Shown in pieces: positions 17,100 through 26,133 of a DNA stretch of 60,248 bases. A program made the position numbers and the translations under genes. The stretch spans positions 1-60,248 of the forward strand of contig JAIYDA010000024.1 of the NCBI GenBank assembly GCA_027487735.1, given 5' to 3'. The notes under the pieces were generated by a model that worked only from the letters and a program-made list of their open reading frames with translations, searched no databases and had not been told where the DNA came from. Source of the DNA: Planctomycetaceae bacterium (GTDB lineage: Bacteria; Planctomycetota; Phycisphaerae; Phycisphaerales; UBA1924). The stretch's first letter is position 1. Each line of letters opens with the position of its first letter.

Positions 17100-17846
17100 T
17101 TGCAGCACTCCACAACCCCACCCGACCCACTCAAGCAGCTCTCCGGCGTCGGCGTGCTGGGCCTGCTCACGCTCACCGCGCCCGTCATCGGATCCATCGC
17201 CCTCTTCTGGGTCATGGGAGCGACCGAGCTTGGCCCTTGGCTCAAAAGCCACGGCATCCTCGCGATGATCGCCTACGCCGCGGTCTTCGCCCTGCTCACG
17301 GGGTGCGCCCTCATGCCCACCTATGCCATGAGCGCCTTGGGCGGCTTTGCCTTTGGCGCAACGCTGGGCACGCCCGCCGCCCTTGCGGGGCTCGTGGGCG
17401 GAGCGGCGCTGGGCTATTTGCTCGGAGGCAAAGCCAGCGGCGATCGCGTGCGTCACGTCGTTGACAGCGAGCCCCGGTGGAAAGCGGTGCACGATGCGCT
17501 GCTGGGCAACGCCGCCCAGCCCAAAGCCCGACGCTGGTGGCGCACGCTGGGCTTCATCGCGCTGCTGCGCTTCCCGCCCAACTGCCCCTTCTCGTTCACG
17601 AATCTGCTACTGAGCAGCCTGCGCGTCCCCTTCGGTGCCTATCTCCTGGGCACACTCACGGGCATGGCCCCGCGCACCGCCCTCGCCGCCATCATCGGCG
17701 CGGGCGTGCAGCAGATGACCAAAGACCAGCTCTCCGTGCCCACGCCCTGGCTCGTTGCGGGCATCGTCTCCGCCGTTGCAGTCGTCATGATCATCGGCAG
17801 CATCGCGCAGCGAGCCCTCGCGCGCATCACGCAGAAAGGTGCCTGA
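17100..17846 (+). CDS. VTT-domain membrane protein (TVP38/TMEM64, DedA-like)
   Basis: The 248-residue protein has five to six membrane helices. It carries the SNARE-associated/VTT pattern: 'LMPTYAMSALGGFAFG', 'AALAGLVGGAALGYLLGG', then 'LLRFPPNCPFSFTNLLLSSL' and 'YLLGTLTGMAPRTALAAIIG'. Members are thought to act in lipid scrambling or membrane homeostasis; no substrate can be read from the sequence. The start is a TTG at 17100, the only plausible start ahead of the first helix. It converges with miaA, their stops being only seven bases apart. Confidence 0.85.
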   Translation: MQHSTTPPDPLKQLSGVGVLGLLTLTAPVIGSIALFWVMGATELGPWLKSHGILAMIAYAAVFALLTGCALMPTYAMSALGGFAFGATLGTPAALAGLVGGAALGYLLGGKASGDRVRHVVDSEPRWKAVHDALLGNAAQPKARRWWRTLGFIALLRFPPNCPFSFTNLLLSSLRVPFGAYLLGTLTGMAPRTALAAIIGAGVQQMTKDQLSVPTPWLVAGIVSAVAVVMIIGSIAQRALARITQKGA

Positions 17847-17852
17847 GGAGCC

Positions 17853-18935
17853 TCATGCGGGCCCATCGAGCACAGCCCGCACCACGCGCTCTGCCTGCTC
17901 GCGCGTGGGCGTGCACGCCAGCAGCTCTGCCGCCTGCGCCTCGCTGATGCGCTCCTCATCCCAGGGCCACCCCGCCAGCAGCTCGGTCATGTCCAGCCGC
18001 ACGGCGCCGGGCCTCGCGCCCAGCTTCTTCAGCCACGTGCGCTGCGCTTTCGCGAAGTGCCGCGTCTGCACCTTGATCGCCTCGACGCCCTCTTGCAGCG
18101 TGCACCGCCCCCGCAGATGTTCAACGAGCTGCTTGTATCCCAGCGCCTCCCCCGCCTGCGCCCCCAGCCCACCACCCAGCCCGCCCCCGGCCATCAGCCC
18201 GCGCACCTCGTCCAGCAGCCCGCGCTCCATCATCCGCTTCACCCGCGCGTTGATCCGCCTGTTGAGCAAGGGCGTGGGCCAGTCTACGACGATGAGTGCG
18301 AAGTCGCTCTCGGTTGCCGCGCTCCCGCCATCCCACTGCCGCTGGTGCTCGCTCATCGGTTTCCCCGTCAGCTCATACACCTCAATCGCCCGCACCGTGC
18401 GCCGCACGTCGTTGCGGTGCAGCTTGCTCGCGCTCGCGGGGTCCACACGCTCCAGCCTCGCGCGGAGTTCGTCCACGGGCAGCGCGTGCAGCCGCTCGCG
18501 CAGGGCCACGTCCGCCGCGGGCCCCTCGAACATCCCATCCACCAGCAGCTTGATGTACAGATGCGTGCCCCCCACCACGATGGGCACCTCCCCGCGCTCG
18601 CTGCACGCGTCGATGCACGCCCGCGCCCGCGCGAGCCAGTCCGCCGCCGTGAGCGCCTCGCTGGGAGCAACGATGTCCACCAGCTCGTGCGCCACGCCCC
18701 CGCGCTCGCTCTCGCTGGGCTTGGCGGTGCCAATGTCCATCCCGCGATAGATCTGAAACGCATCTGCCGTCACGATCCGCGATGCCACACCCCGCTCGCG
18801 CAGCGCGTGCGCCACGAGCACGCCAAGGTCGCTCTTGCCGCTCGCGGTCGGACCGATGATCACAGGCACTCGCCGCACGCTTCCTGCCTCCGCCCGTTTG
18901 CCCGCCCTTCGCGTCACCGCGGCTGCTGCCAGCAC
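17853..18935 (-). CDS. miaA: tRNA dimethylallyltransferase
   Basis: MiaA adds a dimethylallyl group to A37 of tRNAs that read codons starting with U. The P-loop GPTASGKSD lies near residue 28. 'DAFQIYRGMDIGTAKP' is the family's dual-nucleotide motif and 'VVGGTHLYIKLLVDG' follows. The tRNA-binding insert and 'EALGYKQLVEHLRG' with 'KVQTRHFAKAQRTWLKKL' complete the enzyme. Length of 360 is slightly long, with a glycine run (GGGLGGGLG) near residue 252. The start is GTG at 18935; the upstream 109 bases are shared with the divergent der gene. Confidence 0.94.
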   Translation of the reverse strand: MLAAAAVTRRAGKRAEAGSVRRVPVIIGPTASGKSDLGVLVAHALRERGVASRIVTADAFQIYRGMDIGTAKPSESERGGVAHELVDIVAPSEALTAADWLARARACIDACSERGEVPIVVGGTHLYIKLLVDGMFEGPAADVALRERLHALPVDELRARLERVDPASASKLHRNDVRRTVRAIEVYELTGKPMSEHQRQWDGGSAATESDFALIVVDWPTPLLNRRINARVKRMMERGLLDEVRGLMAGGGLGGGLGAQAGEALGYKQLVEHLRGRCTLQEGVEAIKVQTRHFAKAQRTWLKKLGARPGAVRLDMTELLAGWPWDEERISEAQAAELLACTPTREQAERVVRAVLDGPA

Positions 18936-19044
18936 GCCACGCGCTCAAAAAACCGCGCAGCGGGCCCAAGAATACACCATAAACCGCCGCAAATCCCGCC
19001 GTGCGAGGGATTTGCAGCCCGCTGCCCTCTATCATCATCCCCTT

Positions 19045-21207
19045 ATGCCCCTGCCCCGCATCGCCATCGTTGGTCGCCCGAATGTGGGCAAGAGCTCGCT
19101 GATGAACATGATCGCCGCCACCAAGGTGTCGATCGTCGACCCCACCGCAGGCACGACGCGCGACCGCGTCACCGCCATCGTCGAGCTCGACCCACCCGTC
19201 CGGACCCGGGGCGAAGTGCCACAAAAACCAAAGCCCGTCGAGATCGTCGACACGGGGGGATTTGGCGTCTATGTCGTCGAGGGCGCACGCTTTGATGAGG
19301 TGGGCAACGACCTGCAACGCCTCACGGGCGACATCGAGTTCCAGATCCGCCAGGCCGTCGAAGGCGCAGACCTCATCCTCTTCGTCGTCGATGCCCAGGC
19401 GGGCGTCACGCCCGCAGACCAGCACATCGCCCGCCTGCTGCGCGAGGGCACCTTCGCCCAGCGCCGCAGAAAGATCGCGGGCGAGGCCGAGCTCCGCGCC
19501 GAGCGCGACACGCTGCCCGCCGAGGCACCCCGCAAGGCTCCGCCCATCCGCGTTGTTGCGAACAAAGTCGACGGGCAGCGCTGGGAGGCCCACTCGGCAG
19601 AGCTCAGCAGCCTGGGCTTTGGCGAGCCCATTCAGATCAGCGCGATGAACAACTACATGCGCCGCGAGTTTCTCGACAGCGTCTACCTCGCGCTGCCAGA
19701 GACGACAGACGACGCCGTGCGGGGCCCGCGCGCCGACATGTTCCTTGCCATCATCGGCAAGCGCAACTCGGGCAAGAGCACCCTCATCAACACCCTGGTG
19801 GGCGAGCAGCGCGTCATCGCGAGCGAGATCCCCGGCACCACGCGCGACGCCGTCGACGTCGCGATCCCCTTCGAGGGCAAGACCATCATCGCGATCGACA
19901 CCGCGGGCCTGCGCCGCAAGCGCAGCTTCCAGAACATGATCGAGGAGTTCGCGTTCGATCGCCTCAAGCGCAGCATCGATCGCGCCGACGTCGCCATGCT
20001 CCTGCTCGACGCGACCGAGCCCGTGAGCCAGGTCGACGAGCAGCTCGCGATGCTCGCACAAAAAGGCTATAAGCCCGTCGTCATCGTCGTGAACAAATGG
20101 GACATGGTCGAGGGCCAGCGCGACCAGCGCGGGCGCGTCATCACCACCAAGACCTACGAGGACTACATCCGCACCGAGCTGCGGGGCCTCTGGTTCGCCC
20201 CCATCAGCTTCATCAGCGCCAAGAGCAACCGCAACGTGCGCGACACGATGCGCCTCGCCTTCGAGATGCGCGAGCAATCTGCCAGCCGCGTCACCACGGG
20301 CAAGCTCAATCGCCTCGTGCGGGGCGTGCTCGACAAGCGCGGCCCAAGCGACCGCATCGGGCGCTTCGCGAAGGTCTACTACGTTGCTCAGACGGGCATC
20401 GAGCCCCCGACCGTCACCCTCGTGGTGAACCACCCCGACCTCTTCACGCCAAACTACCTGCGATTCCTCTCCAACCGTTTCCGCGAGGAGCTCCCCTTCT
20501 CCGAGGTTCCCATCCGCATCGTCGTCCGCGCCCGCCGCCAGCGCGAGGACGACCTCGTGAGCGCCGAGGAGGGTGGCTCGGGCCACACCATCCGCGTCTC
20601 GCGCGGTCGCAAGGGCGTGGATGAGGCCCTCTCGGGCAAGCGCCTCCACGGCAGCAGCACGCCCGCCAAGGGCATGGTCGCGGGCGACGACGAGGGCGAT
20701 GGCCTGGGCGACCTCTGGCTCTCCGACGAGCTGAGCAGCCCCGTCGATATGGACCAGTTCGACGTCAACAGCGACGCGAAGGCCTTCGGCAGCGACGATG
20801 CGCCCGAGGACGATGGCCCCGTCCGCATGACCGACCGCCGCGCCCGCCGCAACCTGAACACCGACGTGCAGCCGACTGACACTGAGCTGAGCACGAGTGA
20901 TGCTGATGACACGGGCAAGAAGGCCAAAGCAGCAAAGAGCAAACCTGCAAAGCCCACGGCAACAAAGAGCAAGCCTGCGAAGCTCACGGCCGCAGAGCCC
21001 GGGGCAGCAAAGCCCAAGGCCGCCAAAGAGACCACCAAGAAGCCAGCGAAGAAGGCAACAGCCAAGCCCGCTGCCAAGGCCGCCGCAGAGCCCCTCGCTA
21101 AGGCCGCTAGGAAGCCCGCCAAGAAAGCCGCCTCCAAGCCAAGCAAAGCGCTACCCAAAGCCCCCACCAAGAAGGCCACGAAAAAGCCCGCCCCAAAGCC
21201 CAAATAG
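19045..21207 (+). CDS. der: Ribosome-assembly GTPase Der (EngA) with a long acidic and lysine-rich tail
   Basis: Der is a tandem-GTPase needed for large-subunit assembly. The first G domain begins 'RIAIVGRPNVGKSSLMNMI' (residue 6) and the second has 'IIGKRNSGKSTLINTLVGEQ' near 235. DTGG, NKVD, DTAG and NKWD motifs are all present. A KH-like domain ends near residue 497. The usual protein stops at about 440-490; this one continues to 720. Residues 500-620 are rich in aspartate, glycine and serine. Residues about 620-720 are almost only K, A, P, T and S in repeats such as KKPAKKA, like bacterial histone-H1-type tails. The ATG at 19045 follows a TATCAT hexamer by nine bases. Confidence 0.95.
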   Translation: MPLPRIAIVGRPNVGKSSLMNMIAATKVSIVDPTAGTTRDRVTAIVELDPPVRTRGEVPQKPKPVEIVDTGGFGVYVVEGARFDEVGNDLQRLTGDIEFQIRQAVEGADLILFVVDAQAGVTPADQHIARLLREGTFAQRRRKIAGEAELRAERDTLPAEAPRKAPPIRVVANKVDGQRWEAHSAELSSLGFGEPIQISAMNNYMRREFLDSVYLALPETTDDAVRGPRADMFLAIIGKRNSGKSTLINTLVGEQRVIASEIPGTTRDAVDVAIPFEGKTIIAIDTAGLRRKRSFQNMIEEFAFDRLKRSIDRADVAMLLLDATEPVSQVDEQLAMLAQKGYKPVVIVVNKWDMVEGQRDQRGRVITTKTYEDYIRTELRGLWFAPISFISAKSNRNVRDTMRLAFEMREQSASRVTTGKLNRLVRGVLDKRGPSDRIGRFAKVYYVAQTGIEPPTVTLVVNHPDLFTPNYLRFLSNRFREELPFSEVPIRIVVRARRQREDDLVSAEEGGSGHTIRVSRGRKGVDEALSGKRLHGSSTPAKGMVAGDDEGDGLGDLWLSDELSSPVDMDQFDVNSDAKAFGSDDAPEDDGPVRMTDRRARRNLNTDVQPTDTELSTSDADDTGKKAKAAKSKPAKPTATKSKPAKLTAAEPGAAKPKAAKETTKKPAKKATAKPAAKAAAEPLAKAARKPAKKAASKPSKALPKAPTKKATKKPAPKPK

Positions 21208-21291
21208 TCTGTTTCGCCTGTCCCCTGTCGCTTGTCTCTTGTCCCCTCTCTCCCCCCCCGCTCCCCGCTCCCCGTTCCCCGCTCCCCCTCC

Positions 21292-21747
21292 ATGCTCTAC
21301 CGCGTCTGCAAAAGCTTCGAAGTCGAGTCAGGCCACATGCTCAGCAAGCATCCGGGCCGGTGCAAGTATCCGCACGGGCACTCGCGCCGCATCGACATCA
21401 TCGTCTCGAGCCCCACGCTCGATGCCAACGACATGGTCTGCGACTTCAAGGCCCTCAAGCTCGCCGTTGCCGACGCGATCGACGCCTACGACCACGCCAT
21501 GGCGATGAACAGCACCGATCCGCTGCTGCCCACGCTGCAAGCCCAGCACGCGCGCCTCGTGGTCTACACCAATGAAGACCCCACGACCGAGGTCATGGCC
21601 CGGCGCATCTTCGAGCTCGTCGCGAGCAAAGTCGGCACGACCTTCACCAGCAAGGACGGCATCCGCTACGCCCTGCCCTCAACGCTCTGCGTCGAACGCG
21701 TCCGCGTGACGGAGACGAGCACGAGCTGGGCGGAGTATGGGATGTAA
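21292..21747 (+). CDS. queD: 6-pyruvoyl tetrahydropterin synthase / QueD-family protein
   Basis: The 151-residue protein belongs to the PTPS/QueD fold, which acts on dihydroneopterin triphosphate in queuosine or pterin synthesis. 'FEVESGHMLSKHPGRC' and 'YPHGHSRRIDI' supply the three zinc histidines, and the cysteine of C-x3-HGH is the catalytic residue of the QueD type. 'FKALKLAV', 'YDHAMAMN' and a late 'VRVTETSTSWAEY' with the conserved glutamate also fit. No other queuosine gene lies nearby, so the exact product is not proven. The 84 bases before it, after der, are a polypyrimidine tract with CGCTCCC-type tandem units and no visible promoter. Confidence 0.87.
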   Translation: MLYRVCKSFEVESGHMLSKHPGRCKYPHGHSRRIDIIVSSPTLDANDMVCDFKALKLAVADAIDAYDHAMAMNSTDPLLPTLQAQHARLVVYTNEDPTTEVMARRIFELVASKVGTTFTSKDGIRYALPSTLCVERVRVTETSTSWAEYGM

Positions 21748-21875
21748 GAGGTGTCGAGGTGTCAAGGTGTCGAGGGCGCGACGGATGTGCCGCTCGAGCA
21801 ACCCCGCCCGTCGCCGCGACCCAAAGTCTTCTCTCTTCCCCTCGACACCTTGACACCTTGACACCTCGACACCTC
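21748..21875. repeat. Facing arrays of the octamer GGTGTCAA/GGTGTCGA
   Basis: Right after the queD stop, 21748-21776 repeats GGTGTC with AA or GA between copies (three units). At 21838-21875 the same units appear in reverse complement (four units). They can pair into a stem of more than 20 base pairs around a loop of about 60 bases. A related pair lies at 51971-52193. Confidence 0.85.
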
Positions 21876-21942
21876 TATACTTTTCCAACCACCGTGCGTT
21901 GCCGCACCCGGGCGAAAGCCCGCGTCTGGAGTTTCCTGCGTC

Positions 21943-23085
21943 ATGCTCCCTAAACCACCGCCTCGTGAAGCCACGCTCGGCTTTCTGCTCTGCCCGCCCT
22001 TTCGCATCTACGGCGAGTCCATCGCGGGCGAGATCACCACGCTCATGATCCCCGAGCTCGACCTGGGGTTCGACATCGGCAGCTGCCCGCGGGCCATGCT
22101 CAGCAGCAAGCACCTCGCCATCACCCATGGCCACATGGACCACATCGGCGCCCTCGCCTACTACTGCTCGCAGCGCCGCTTCCAGGGCATGGGCGATGCC
22201 AAAATCGTCTGCGACGAACGCATCGCCCCCGCCATCCGCACCATGATGGATGGCTTCAGCGACCTCGAGGGCCAGCGCACCCCCTACACCCTCATCCCCG
22301 TCCAGCCCGATCAGCCCGTCGAGATCAAGAACAACATCCTCCTCCGGGGCTTTAAGGCCGAGCACACCTGCCCCGCCTTTGGATACACCGTCGCCGAGAA
22401 GCGCACCAAGCTCAAGGCCGAGTTCCTGGGCCTGCCCCAGGAGAAGCTCAAGGAGCTCAAGGACGGCGGCACCGACATCACCTACTCCTTCGAGGTCCCG
22501 CTCATTACCTATACGGGCGACACCGCCCCTGGCGCACACCTGCTGCGCGAGGACGTCCGCAAGAGCCAGATCATCATCAGCGAGTGCACCTTCTTCGAGC
22601 CCGACCACAAGGAGCGCGCGAAGGTGGGCATGCACATGCACATCGACGACATCGCCGAGTGGCTCCGCGTCGTGGAGTGCCAGTATCTCGTGCTCGTGCA
22701 CATCAGCCGGCGCACCGACATGATGTACGCCCGCAAGCGCATCGCCGAGGTTGCGGGCCCCAAGAACGCCGAGAAGGTCCTCTTCTTGATGGACTACAAG
22801 GCCAACAAGGCCCGCTACGAGGGCCAGCTCATCGCCGCGGGCGAGCCCCTGCCCGGCGCCGATCGCGATCGCCCGCCGCCTCGCGGTGGTGGGCGAGGCC
22901 CCGGTGGCGGCTTTGGCGGTGGACCGCGCAGTGGCCCGTCGGGTGGTCCATCAGGCGGTCCGCCAGGCGCGCGCAGCTTCACGCCCCCCAGCTTCCGCCC
23001 GCAGACGCGCCCGACCGATGGTGGCGCGCCCAGGCCCCCCATGCGTCCGCTGCCGCCCACCCCGCCCACGCGCCCGCAGCCCTGA
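21943..23085 (+). CDS. Metallo-beta-lactamase-fold protein, RNase Z-like, with glycine/proline-rich tail
   Basis: The first 300 residues form a metallo-beta-lactamase domain with the metal motif 'LAITHGHMDHIGAL' (near residue 60), 'AEHTCPAFGY', 'ITYTGDTAPGAHL' and 'CTFFEPDH'. The best match in layout is the RNase Z/ElaC group, which trims tRNA 3' ends. A more general hydrolase is also possible. Residues about 305-380 are a low-complexity tail rich in G, P and R ('RGGGRGPGGGFGGGPRSG'), like RNA-binding RG/RGG tails, which agrees with an RNA substrate. The ATG at 21943 has GGAG about 12 bases upstream. Confidence 0.8.
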   Translation: MLPKPPPREATLGFLLCPPFRIYGESIAGEITTLMIPELDLGFDIGSCPRAMLSSKHLAITHGHMDHIGALAYYCSQRRFQGMGDAKIVCDERIAPAIRTMMDGFSDLEGQRTPYTLIPVQPDQPVEIKNNILLRGFKAEHTCPAFGYTVAEKRTKLKAEFLGLPQEKLKELKDGGTDITYSFEVPLITYTGDTAPGAHLLREDVRKSQIIISECTFFEPDHKERAKVGMHMHIDDIAEWLRVVECQYLVLVHISRRTDMMYARKRIAEVAGPKNAEKVLFLMDYKANKARYEGQLIAAGEPLPGADRDRPPPRGGGRGPGGGFGGGPRSGPSGGPSGGPPGARSFTPPSFRPQTRPTDGGAPRPPMRPLPPTPPTRPQP

Positions 23086-23160
23086 TTCCGCCCGTCCAGT
23101 TCGGCAGCAGGAGGGCCGCTGCTTGCCTGCGCGCCGCGCTCTCGCCGGCTTGCCGCGCGT

Positions 23161-24741
23161 GTGCGTATCGTGTTGGTGCTCCGCAGGGCTTCGCACATCG
23201 TGACGCATCGCCGCTCCCAACCTGTTCGTCATGCAGATGCCAACGGCGCCACCAGCGGCCGTCGTGGCCGCGACGACCTCGCGCACGTCGAGCTCTGGCA
23301 GGGGATGCTTGCCTATCTGCGCGAGCACCACGCGCCCATCTGGCGCGAGTGGTTTGACGACATCCTGCCCCTGGGCCTTGTCGCAGGCTCGCTGGAGCTG
23401 CGCACGCCTGGCCCTGTCGAGCGCGACCACCTCAGGCTGCAATGCTCGCAGCAGTTCCACGATGCCGCGTGCAGCGTCTCTGGGTTGCTCATGAGCGTGC
23501 GGTTTGTCGCACCCGGTGATGTCGCGCAGCGCGAAGGCGACCGCGCGAAGGCTGGCAATGGCCCCTCCGCTGGGCCCGATTCCAATGGTCAGCCCACCGT
23601 GCGCGTGCTGGCCCAGGGCAACGGCTCGCTCTCGCACCATCCCCCGGTGCAGGCCCCCGCCCCCCGCCCGCGCGTCACCATCCACGAGCAGCCCGGGTTC
23701 GACAGCGTCGTCATCAACCCCGACTTCAGCTTCGACCAGTTTGTGATCGGCTCGAACAACCGCCTCGCGCACGCCGCGGCCCAAGCCGTCGCCGACAACC
23801 CGGGCACCGTCTACAACCCGCTGTTCATCCACGGCGGCGTAGGGCTGGGCAAGACGCACCTGCTGCAAGCCGTCTGCCAGCGCATCATCGAGCGCTACCC
23901 GCGTGCGAAGCTGCTCTACATCTCGTGCGAGGGGTTTGTGACGCAATACGTCGACAGCGTGCGCAACGCCCGCATGCCCGAGTTTCGCGCCCGCTTCCGG
24001 GGTGTGGACGTGCTCATCATCGACGACATCCACTTTCTCGACGAGCGCGACCAAAGCCAGGAAGAGTTCTTCCACACCTTCAACGAGCTCAAGCAGCTGG
24101 GCAGGCAGATCATCCTCAGCTCCGACGCCAGCCCCGAGGACGTGCCCGACCTCGAGGCCCGCCTCGTCAGCCGCTTCCGCTCGGGCCTAGTCGTGAAGGT
24201 CGAGCCCCCGGACTTTGAGACCCGCATCGAGATTCTGAAGCGCAAGGCCCAGGTGCGAGGCTTTGCTCTGCCCGATGATGTCGCGCGCCTCATCGCAGGG
24301 CGCCTCAGCAGTAACATCCGCGAGCTCGAGGGCGCGGTCGTTCGCCTGCAGATCCAGGCACTCGTTGAGAAAGCCCCCATCACCCTCGCCCTCGCCCGCA
24401 CCGCGCTGGGCGACTCGCCCGCGAAGGCCGTGCCCTTCGAGCCCACCATCCAGCAGGTCGCGGCCCTCGTCGCCGACTATGCAGGCGTGAAAGTGACGGA
24501 CATGCAAGGCAAGCAGCGCAACCGCTCGATCGCCGCGCCGCGCCACCTCGCGATGTTCCTCTCGCGCAAGTGCACGAAGCAAAGCCTCGAGCAAATCGGC
24601 GGCTATTTGGGAGGCCGCGACCACACCACGGTGCTGCACGCGGTGAAGAGCATCGAGGAGCGCCTCGCTGCCGATGCCAACTTCCGCGATCAGGTGGCGA
24701 GCCTGGAAGACAAGCTGCGAAATCCTGAGCTTTTGCGATAA
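23161..24741 (+). CDS. dnaA: Chromosomal replication initiator DnaA
   Basis: DnaA binds and opens the replication origin. Domain I is at about residues 44-110 ('MLAYLREHHAPIWREWF'), followed by a variable linker. The AAA+ domain has Walker A 'GGVGLGKTHLLQAV' near residue 225, Walker B 'VLIIDDIHFLDERDQSQEEF' near 280 and 'RLVSRFRSGLVV' sensor residues. Domain IV carries the DNA-binding signature 'GGYLGGRDHTTVLHAVKSI' near 480. The start is unclear: GTG at 23161 gives 526 residues, but in-frame GTG codons at 23170 and 23200 are also possible and none has a clear ribosome site. The non-coding region after it is the best origin candidate. Confidence 0.95.
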   Translation: MRIVLVLRRASHIVTHRRSQPVRHADANGATSGRRGRDDLAHVELWQGMLAYLREHHAPIWREWFDDILPLGLVAGSLELRTPGPVERDHLRLQCSQQFHDAACSVSGLLMSVRFVAPGDVAQREGDRAKAGNGPSAGPDSNGQPTVRVLAQGNGSLSHHPPVQAPAPRPRVTIHEQPGFDSVVINPDFSFDQFVIGSNNRLAHAAAQAVADNPGTVYNPLFIHGGVGLGKTHLLQAVCQRIIERYPRAKLLYISCEGFVTQYVDSVRNARMPEFRARFRGVDVLIIDDIHFLDERDQSQEEFFHTFNELKQLGRQIILSSDASPEDVPDLEARLVSRFRSGLVVKVEPPDFETRIEILKRKAQVRGFALPDDVARLIAGRLSSNIRELEGAVVRLQIQALVEKAPITLALARTALGDSPAKAVPFEPTIQQVAALVADYAGVKVTDMQGKQRNRSIAAPRHLAMFLSRKCTKQSLEQIGGYLGGRDHTTVLHAVKSIEERLAADANFRDQVASLEDKLRNPELLR

Positions 24742-25170
24742 AGGCCTGGCGCTGGTTTGCGGGGCGGTTTTGGGGGATTCGTCTGTAAAAACCAACGCTC
24801 CGACGCTGAAATCTGTGTGTGGATTGGCTGTGGAAAACCTGCTCGCCGCGCTCGGTTGCGCCGTGTTGATTGAGGTCCTTGACCTTCTTCACACGCCGCT
24901 GGGTGCTCACACTTCCGCGCAATCGCCACCGAAGTGACATCTTGTTCAGACTGTGTTTAGATCGCAAGTCTCTGCTCATCAAGTGCTTATGAAACTGATT
25001 TGCATTTGTCCCCAAACTGAGCGCACGTACTACAGAGGAATGAAGAGAGAACATCTCTCTCTTTGGATAGAAGACAACACCAAGGATGCAAGGTCGCGAA
25101 GCTCGAGCTTTCCCTGGATGCAGTATTGTGGACAACCGCATGCTGTCACCCCGGAAGCCGCAGGCGCAAA
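24742..25170. other. oriC: Possible replication origin region after dnaA
   Basis: These 429 bases hold no gene and are visibly more AT-rich than the surroundings from 24940 to 25090. Near-matches to the DnaA box TGTGGATAA occur at 24818-24826 (TGTGGATTG), 24829-24837 (TGTGGAAAA) and 25127-25135 (TGTGGACAA). Weaker ones are TTGTCCCCA near 25007 and TTTGGATAG near 25061. No box is perfect. Location next to dnaA and the AT-rich stretch favour an origin, but a strand-skew test would be needed. Confidence 0.4.
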
Positions 25171-26094
25171 TCACGCTCGGCGGGTTTGACATCGCGGGCA
25201 CCACACGCTCGTTCGCTGGGCGATCGTGGCTTGCTTCAGGGGCGTGCCGCAACGCAAGCAGGGCTGCGTGCCCCTCCCATACACCGCGTGCAGCAGCTGG
25301 GCTTCTCCGGGCCTTCCTGTGGCATCCACGTAGTCGCGCACGGTCGAGCCCCCCGCCCCCACCGCGCGCACGAGCAACGCCCGCAACTGGGTTGTGAGCA
25401 CATCCATCGCGGCTGCGGACAAACGATCGCACCGCGCGAGGGGATGCAGCCCCGCCAGGAACAGCGCCTCGTCGGCGTAGATGTTCCCGACGCCCGCTAC
25501 CACGCGCTGATCAAGCAAGGCAGCCTTGATGCATCGCGTGCTGGATTTCAGGCGTTCGTGCAGGCGCTCGCCCGACACCTGGAGCGCATCGGGCCCGAGG
25601 TGGGCGTGCAGCCACGCCCGCATCGCGCGCGGGCTGGGCATGAGCGAGAGCGCACCAAAGCGCCGCGGATCGCGAAACCGCAGCTCGCCCGCGGGTGAGC
25701 CATCGGCGTGCTCGAGCTGCCAGCGCGCGTGCACGTGCTCGATGCCGCTGGCGAACGGGCGCACGGGCGAAGCGGCACCATGGGGCACCACGAACAACTG
25801 CCCGCTCATGCCCAGGTGCACGCCCAGCACGGGCTCGTCCTCGCCCGCGCCGATGCAGAGCTGCTTGCCCACGCGCTCGATGGTGCGGATGGTGCTGCCT
25901 TGGAGCAGCTCGCGCGGCGTGGGCGGTTGCAAGGCTTGTGCGGCGCGGGCCCGCTTGCTGCGCAGCACAGTGCCCGCATCGTCGATGCGCTCGATGATGT
26001 CGGTGCGCGCGAGCGTCGCCCGCGCGATGCGCACGCCTCGCAGCAGCGGCAGCAGCGTGGCCCGCACGTGTTCAACCTCGGGCAACTCGGGCAT
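25171..26094 (-). CDS. mutM: Formamidopyrimidine-DNA glycosylase (MutM/Fpg)
   Basis: This base-excision repair enzyme removes 8-oxoguanine and opened purines. The start MPELPEVEHV supplies the catalytic proline and glutamate. 'VGKQLCI' and 'VLGVHLGMSGQL' hold the conserved lysine and core, 'LLDQRVVAGVGNIYADEALF' is the helix-two-turn-helix region, and the zinc finger has CLRC and CPRC near the C terminus. Length 307 is slightly above normal. The frame continues upstream to 26187, but the MPELPEVE start at 26094 is dictated by the family. An AACAAT hexamer lies five bases before this ATG. Confidence 0.95.
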   Translation of the reverse strand: MPELPEVEHVRATLLPLLRGVRIARATLARTDIIERIDDAGTVLRSKRARAAQALQPPTPRELLQGSTIRTIERVGKQLCIGAGEDEPVLGVHLGMSGQLFVVPHGAASPVRPFASGIEHVHARWQLEHADGSPAGELRFRDPRRFGALSLMPSPRAMRAWLHAHLGPDALQVSGERLHERLKSSTRCIKAALLDQRVVAGVGNIYADEALFLAGLHPLARCDRLSAAAMDVLTTQLRALLVRAVGAGGSTVRDYVDATGRPGEAQLLHAVYGRGTQPCLRCGTPLKQATIAQRTSVWCPRCQTRRA

Positions 26095-26133
26095 GGGGCA
26101 TTGTTGGGGTGGCGGGAGGCTTGGTCTTGAGTA

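Noticed and set aside
21748-21875. CRISPR array
   Set aside because: The units are only eight bases, contiguous without spacers and then inverted. No cas gene is in the window.
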